The notes beneath the pieces were generated by a model that ran no database searches, was not told where the DNA came from, and worked only from the letters and a program-made list of their open reading frames with translations. From IMG/VR virus record IMGVR_UViG_3300008259_000193, positions 1 to 33,905 of that record: DNA of 33,905 bases, one strand, 5' to 3'. A program made the position numbers and the translations under genes. Origin of the DNA: a virus. This document shows, piece by piece, positions 30,637 to 33,905 of this stretch (position 1 is the first letter of the stretch; each line of letters begins with the position of its first letter).

Positions 30637-30674
30637 AATGACTAACATTCACATCTTTATGAAAGGACTCAGAC

Positions 30675-31247
30675 ATGAGTGCAACTAATGCACCGTTCGG
30701 TCTGCGCCCGGCCTTCCACCCTTCTGGGTTGGATCGAGCCCAAGCGCTGGCTGGCGGCATCGCGTCGGCTTATGCAACCGACATTCTCAAGGGCCAACCG
30801 GTCAAGCTCAACTCGAGCGGCAATATTGTTGTCGCTGCCGCTGGCGATGCCTTCCAAGGCGCTTTCGCTGGTGTGCAATGGACTGACACCACCGGTCGTG
30901 CTCGCGTTTCCAACTACTGGCCTGCCAATACGGCGTATCAAGCCGGTTCTTGCGTGGCGTATTTCTACAACGATCCTAACATCGTTTATGAAATTCAGGC
31001 TGCAGGATCGCTGGCACAAACCGCTGTAGGCGATATGGCTGATCTAAGCAACACCACCGCTGGTTCCACGACCACGGGTCTGTCGCAATGCACTCTGTCC
31101 ACCACCCTGGTAGGCGCAGGCAACAGCGCGCAGATGCTGATTCGTGATCTGGCCCCGTACCCCGACAATGCTTGGGGCGATGCGTACACGATTGTTCGCG
31201 TAACTATTAACGAGTCGCAGTTCAACGCGTCCGTTAACGCTATCTAA
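30675..31247 (+). CDS. virion protein, probably head decoration-type
   Basis: A 190-residue, beta-rich and low-charge protein beginning MSATNAPFGLRPAFHPSG. The ILKGQPVKLNSSGNIVVAAAGD and GAFAGVQW segments are typical of small beta-barrel decoration or stabilising proteins, and the NAPFGLRP start is widespread in phage head operons. It lies directly before the major capsid gene. The start follows GAAAGGACTCAGAC. The specific role is inferred from position and composition. Confidence 0.7.
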   Translation: MSATNAPFGLRPAFHPSGLDRAQALAGGIASAYATDILKGQPVKLNSSGNIVVAAAGDAFQGAFAGVQWTDTTGRARVSNYWPANTAYQAGSCVAYFYNDPNIVYEIQAAGSLAQTAVGDMADLSNTTAGSTTTGLSQCTLSTTLVGAGNSAQMLIRDLAPYPDNAWGDAYTIVRVTINESQFNASVNAI

Positions 31248-31261
31248 GGAGGGTCTGAACT

Positions 31262-32176
31262 ATGGCAGCCCCAATGAGAAGTACGGACTTTCGAAGCATT
31301 GTTGAGCCTATCCTCAATGAATGCTTTGATGGCGTCTATGATCAGCGCTCTGATGAATGGTCCACGGTTTTCCGTGAGCAGCAGGGCATCCCGCGTAACT
31401 ACCACGAAGAGCCGGTCCTGTACGGATTTGGCGCCGCGCCGCAATTGCCTGATGGGTCCCCTGTGGCCTATCAGCAGGGTGGCGTTCTCTTCCTGAAGCG
31501 CTATGTGTACAACGTGTATGGCCTGGCCTTTGCGTTGACCAAAGTGCTTGTTGAAGACGGCGACCATATTCGTATTGGTCAGGTTTACGCCAAGCACTTG
31601 GCGCAATCGCTGGTTGAGACAAAAGAGACTCTTTGCGCTAACGTGCTTAACTACGCTTTCACTGCCGGTTATAACGGCGGCGACGGCGTACCGCTGATCT
31701 CTACTAGCCACCCCTTGGTGGCGGGTACTGCCAGCAACCAATTGAGCACCGCAGCCAACTTGTCGCAAACCTCGCTTGAGCAGATGCTGATTCAGGTTCG
31801 TCAGGCCGTTGACAACAACGGCAAGAAGATCCGTCTGCAGCCCACCAAACTGGTTGTTGCCCCTGGTAACACTTTCCAAGCTGAAGTGCTGCTGAAGAGC
31901 GTTTTGCGTGCCGGTACTGCCAATAACGACATCAACCCGATCAAGTCGATTGGTCTGATGCCGGAAGGTGCTTCAGTCATCTCGCGTCTTACTTCTGCAA
32001 CTGCATGGTGGGTCCAAACCGACGCACCGGAAGGCATGAAGCTGATGATGCGTCGTGGCTTGGAAAAGACCATGGAAGGCGACTTTGAGACCGACTCTAT
32101 GCGTTATAAAGCCACCGAGCGTTATGACGTGGGCTGGACTGACTGGCGCGCCCTGTACGGCACCGCAGGTGTCTAA
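31262..32176 (+). CDS. major capsid protein
   Basis: A 304-residue coat protein that forms the icosahedral shell. The sequence has features I associate with phage capsid proteins: GGVLFLKRYVYNVYGLAFAL, DGVPLISTSHPL, LEQMLIQVRQAVDNNG, IRLQPTKLVV and a C-terminal RYDVGWTDWRALYG. No N-terminal delta domain or protease cleavage site is obvious, which fits a separate scaffold gene. The ribosome binding site TAAGGAGG is the strongest in the operon, fitting very high expression. A hairpin follows the gene. Confidence 0.88.
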   Translation: MAAPMRSTDFRSIVEPILNECFDGVYDQRSDEWSTVFREQQGIPRNYHEEPVLYGFGAAPQLPDGSPVAYQQGGVLFLKRYVYNVYGLAFALTKVLVEDGDHIRIGQVYAKHLAQSLVETKETLCANVLNYAFTAGYNGGDGVPLISTSHPLVAGTASNQLSTAANLSQTSLEQMLIQVRQAVDNNGKKIRLQPTKLVVAPGNTFQAEVLLKSVLRAGTANNDINPIKSIGLMPEGASVISRLTSATAWWVQTDAPEGMKLMMRRGLEKTMEGDFETDSMRYKATERYDVGWTDWRALYGTAGV

Positions 32177-32183
32177 ACCATTT

Positions 32184-32210
32184 GTGGAGGCTTCGGCCTC
32201 CACTCTTTAG
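32184..32210 (+). terminator. hairpin after the major capsid gene
   Basis: GTGGAGGC (32184-32191) and GCCTCCAC (32196-32203) form an 8-base-pair stem capped by a TTCG tetraloop, followed by TCTTTA. It is a partial rho-independent terminator, or a stabilising 3' hairpin that would keep capsid messenger abundant. Confidence 0.7.
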
Positions 32211-32220
32211 GAGAACACAA

Positions 32221-32670
32221 ATGGCACAAACCTACTTTGGTTCTACTGTCCGAGCCGGTTCCGGTACTTTGACCGATACCGTTGACGGCGGTTTTATGGT
32301 GTTGATGCAGACGGCTACGGTAACTACGGTTTCCGCAGGCACTGCAGTTACCAGCACTGCAACTATTCCGGCAGATTCGCAGATCATCAATTTGATCATT
32401 GATTGCACCACGACTCCGGTTGTGGGTGGCGGTACCGCCACTGTAGTTAATGCAACGATTGGTACTGCTGCTGCTGGCACGCAGTATCTTTCTGCGACTG
32501 ATGTGATTACTGGCGGTCGTGCTGCTCTCACTTTCACTGCCGCTCAATTGAGCGCAATGGGAGATGTGAACAACAACACGACCGTTGCATTCACTGTCGA
32601 TCCAGACGGAACTATTTCCACCACTCAGGGTGTTTACCGCCTCACGGTGGTATACGCTCAGAAAGTCTGA
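32221..32670 (+). CDS. virion protein, low-complexity beta-rich
   Basis: A 149-residue protein very rich in T, A, V and G, starting MAQTYFGSTVRAGSGTLTD. It has repeated hydrophobic strands (GGFMVLMQTATVTTVSA, ADSQIINLIIDC) and ends YRLTVVYAQKV, typical of surface or fibre-like virion proteins. The ATG follows TAGGAGAACACAA, just past the capsid hairpin. Its exact position on the particle cannot be told. Confidence 0.7.
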   Translation: MAQTYFGSTVRAGSGTLTDTVDGGFMVLMQTATVTTVSAGTAVTSTATIPADSQIINLIIDCTTTPVVGGGTATVVNATIGTAAAGTQYLSATDVITGGRAALTFTAAQLSAMGDVNNNTTVAFTVDPDGTISTTQGVYRLTVVYAQKV

Positions 32671-32678
32671 GGTACATC

Positions 32679-33116
32679 ATGGGCCAATTCAAACCAATGC
32701 CTAAGATGAAAACTACGGAGCCCACCGTTGAGCTTAAGCTCAAAAAAGGCGGCCCTGTAAAGAAGGCAATGGGAGGCGCAATGCCTGCTGCTGCAATGCC
32801 TTCTGAACGAGGCGTGCCTCGTGCTGCACGACGTGGTATGGCGCCTGCCATGCCGCGTCGTGATATTGGCATGGGTGGTATGCCTATTATGCGTAAAAAG
32901 GGCGGTGAAGTTGAGTCTGCCAAGACTCATGCATCTGAGATGAAAGCCATTAAAGGGCTTAAATCTGAGATGTCATCGCATGAAGCAAAGCCTGCATCCA
33001 AAGCGCATAAAGGTCTGAAGACTGGCGGTGTTGTTGAAAAATATGCTACCGGCGGGGTGATTCAGAAATATAAGCACGGCGGAAAAATGCATAAAGCCTA
33101 CGGCGGCAAGTGCTAA
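32679..33116 (+). CDS. small basic protein with KYATGG-type repeats
   Basis: A 145-residue, very basic protein rich in K, G, M and A. The N-terminal half has KKGGPVKKAMGGAMPAA and RRGMAPAMPRRDIGMGG. The C-terminus (residues about 115-145) has consecutive motifs VVEKYATGG, VIQKYKHGG and HKAYGGKC. They match VIQKYAAGG in gene 28180-28467. It resembles a DNA-condensing or capsid-internal protein. The ATG follows GAGGTACATC, and a strong terminator lies just after the stop. Confidence 0.7.
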   Translation: MGQFKPMPKMKTTEPTVELKLKKGGPVKKAMGGAMPAAAMPSERGVPRAARRGMAPAMPRRDIGMGGMPIMRKKGGEVESAKTHASEMKAIKGLKSEMSSHEAKPASKAHKGLKTGGVVEKYATGGVIQKYKHGGKMHKAYGGKC

Positions 33117-33121
33117 ATTAA

Positions 33122-33147
33122 GTAGGGGCCAAAAGCCCCTACTTTTT
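33122..33147 (+). terminator. rho-independent terminator
   Basis: GTAGGGGC (33122-33129) pairs with GCCCCTAC (33135-33142) around a CAAAA loop, followed by TTTTT (33143-33147). It is the clearest terminator in the window. Confidence 0.88.
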
Positions 33148-33158
33148 AGAGGTGTATC

Positions 33159-33461
33159 ATGAAAGTTCAAACTGTTTCCAAAACAGGCGTTGGCTCAAGC
33201 GATGCTTTGGTGATGAACACAAACATCAGCCCGTTCAATGTCGGGTTTGGTGTTGTGGTGACTGGCACGGTCGATTACACCGTGCAGCACACTTTTGATG
33301 ACCCTGCCGTTGGGTTCTCGACTTGGTTTTCCCATCCAACGATTGCTGGCGAGACCACAAATCAAGACGGCAATTATGCTTTTCCGGTGACTGGTATTAA
33401 GGTGCTTGTGAACTCTGGTACTGGTTCTGCGACCTTGAAGTTGGTGCAGGCGGGCATCTAA
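33159..33461 (+). CDS. small virion protein, 100 residues
   Basis: A beta-rich protein beginning MKVQTVSKTGVGSSDALVMN, with NVGFGVVVTGTVDYTVQHTF and ATLKLVQAGI. It resembles small proteins found after capsid genes in podovirus-like operons. No catalytic residues are apparent. The ATG follows AGAGGTGTATC, just past the terminator, so readthrough or a separate promoter is needed. Confidence 0.65.
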   Translation: MKVQTVSKTGVGSSDALVMNTNISPFNVGFGVVVTGTVDYTVQHTFDDPAVGFSTWFSHPTIAGETTNQDGNYAFPVTGIKVLVNSGTGSATLKLVQAGI

Positions 33462-33698
33462 ATGCCTCACGTTGGATACACCGGAGTTGCTAACCAAGCG
33501 AACACGACGGACGGGTTTGCTGGTCAGACAAGTGCCGTCAACGCCGTTGGCGCTGGCATCGGTGAGGATGTTGGTGACGATGGCGTTGTTGACCTTTATG
33601 GCGCGGCCCCGGTGACTACGTTTTACATTGCTGACGAAACATCGCCCGGGTATGTTCTGCAAGAGAACGACAGCAAAATCGTATTGGAGTCTTCATAA
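33462..33698 (+). CDS. small virion-operon protein, 78 residues
   Basis: An acidic, glycine-rich protein beginning MPHVGYTGVANQANTTDGF and ending KIVLESS. It begins at the base after the preceding stop and overlaps the next start (TAATG), so all three genes are translated together. No family is recognised; it is presumably structural by context. Confidence 0.6.
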   Translation: MPHVGYTGVANQANTTDGFAGQTSAVNAVGAGIGEDVGDDGVVDLYGAAPVTTFYIADETSPGYVLQENDSKIVLESS

Positions 33699-33905
33699 TG
33701 GCTGACCAGAAAATTTCCGCAATGCCCGCTGCGGCCACTTTGACTGGCGCGGAGCTTGTTCCCCTTGTTCAGTCCGGCGCAAACGTCAAGGCGACACTCA
33801 ATTCTCTTCGTGCATTTGACAATGCATACGGCGGCTTTAGCGACTCCACGGATCAGACAGGAAGCATTTCAGCCGGCACTGTGGTTACGTTCAACACAAT
33901 TGACG
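33698..33905 (+). CDS. N-terminus of a phage structural protein (cut by window edge)
   Basis: Only 69 codons are present. The protein begins MADQKISAMPAAATLTGAEL and continues VPLVQSGANVKATL, a start common to phage fibre, spike and other adsorption-related structural proteins. The open end prevents a firm assignment. The ATG overlaps the previous stop (TAATG). Confidence 0.7.
   Translation, partial: MADQKISAMPAAATLTGAELVPLVQSGANVKATLNSLRAFDNAYGGFSDSTDQTGSISAGTVVTFNTID

Noticed and set aside
1-33905. CRISPR array, transposase, insertion sequence, tRNA or integrase
   Set aside because: No spaced direct repeats, no transposase or recombinase motifs and no cloverleaf RNA were seen on either strand.

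Overview
The window is a contiguous piece of a double-stranded DNA bacteriophage genome. Both ends are cut inside genes. It carries a phage replication set (SNF2-type helicase, archaeo-eukaryotic-type primase, UvrD-type helicase, family A DNA polymerase, TOPRIM-like/SF3 primase-helicase), a packaging and head set (small and large terminase, portal, scaffold, major capsid protein, decoration-type proteins), and a long run of tiny accessory genes. No integrase, lysogeny repressor of a recognised family, lysis gene, tail tube, tRNA, CRISPR array or insertion sequence was seen. Several accessory proteins end in an REACA...IRARG-type tail or carry EPV/EPVAW-type linkers. From memory these are common in phages of Burkholderiales (Betaproteobacteria), so a betaproteobacterial host is the best guess, but this is an inference.

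Layout. (1) 1-1212, minus: SNF2-like helicase, open at the left edge. (2) 1213-1299: a divergent control region whose palindromic -10 element could serve both strands. (3) 1300-7757, plus: replication operon (small protein, coiled-coil protein, candidate ssDNA-binding protein, structured leader, primase, damaged UvrD helicase, DNA polymerase). (4) 7758-16276, minus: about 22 mostly small genes, many joined by 4-base ATGA stop/start overlaps. They include a DUF6378-type protein, a ribbon-helix-helix-like protein, a second coiled-coil plus ssDNA-binding-like pair, a MazG-like NTP pyrophosphohydrolase and a DUF932/TIGR03299 protein. The plus and minus blocks converge with no spacer at 7757/7758. 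(5) 16277-16638: a second divergent control region with palindromes and hairpins. (6) 16639-18723, plus: TOPRIM-like/SF3 primase-helicase, followed by an AT-rich noncoding stretch with repeated TGTAAC motifs. (7) 18956-33905, plus: terminase, a giant 1586-residue protein, portal, small basic protein, GroES-like protein, scaffold, major capsid protein and further virion proteins, open at the right edge.

How the parts work together. Blocks 1-3 and gene 16639 would prime, unwind and copy the genome. Block 4 looks like early host-takeover and nucleotide-metabolism functions read from several minus-strand promoters. Block 7 is the late morphogenesis operon, with hairpins after the capsid gene and after a small basic gene that may grade expression.

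The most unusual items are: the giant protein between terminase and portal, which has a PcfJ-like segment typical of polyvalent proteins; a short KYAxGG motif shared by that protein and two small basic proteins of the head operon; a helicase gene with an out-of-frame internal deletion; a possible structured RNA in front of the primase; and several unassigned regulatory repeats.
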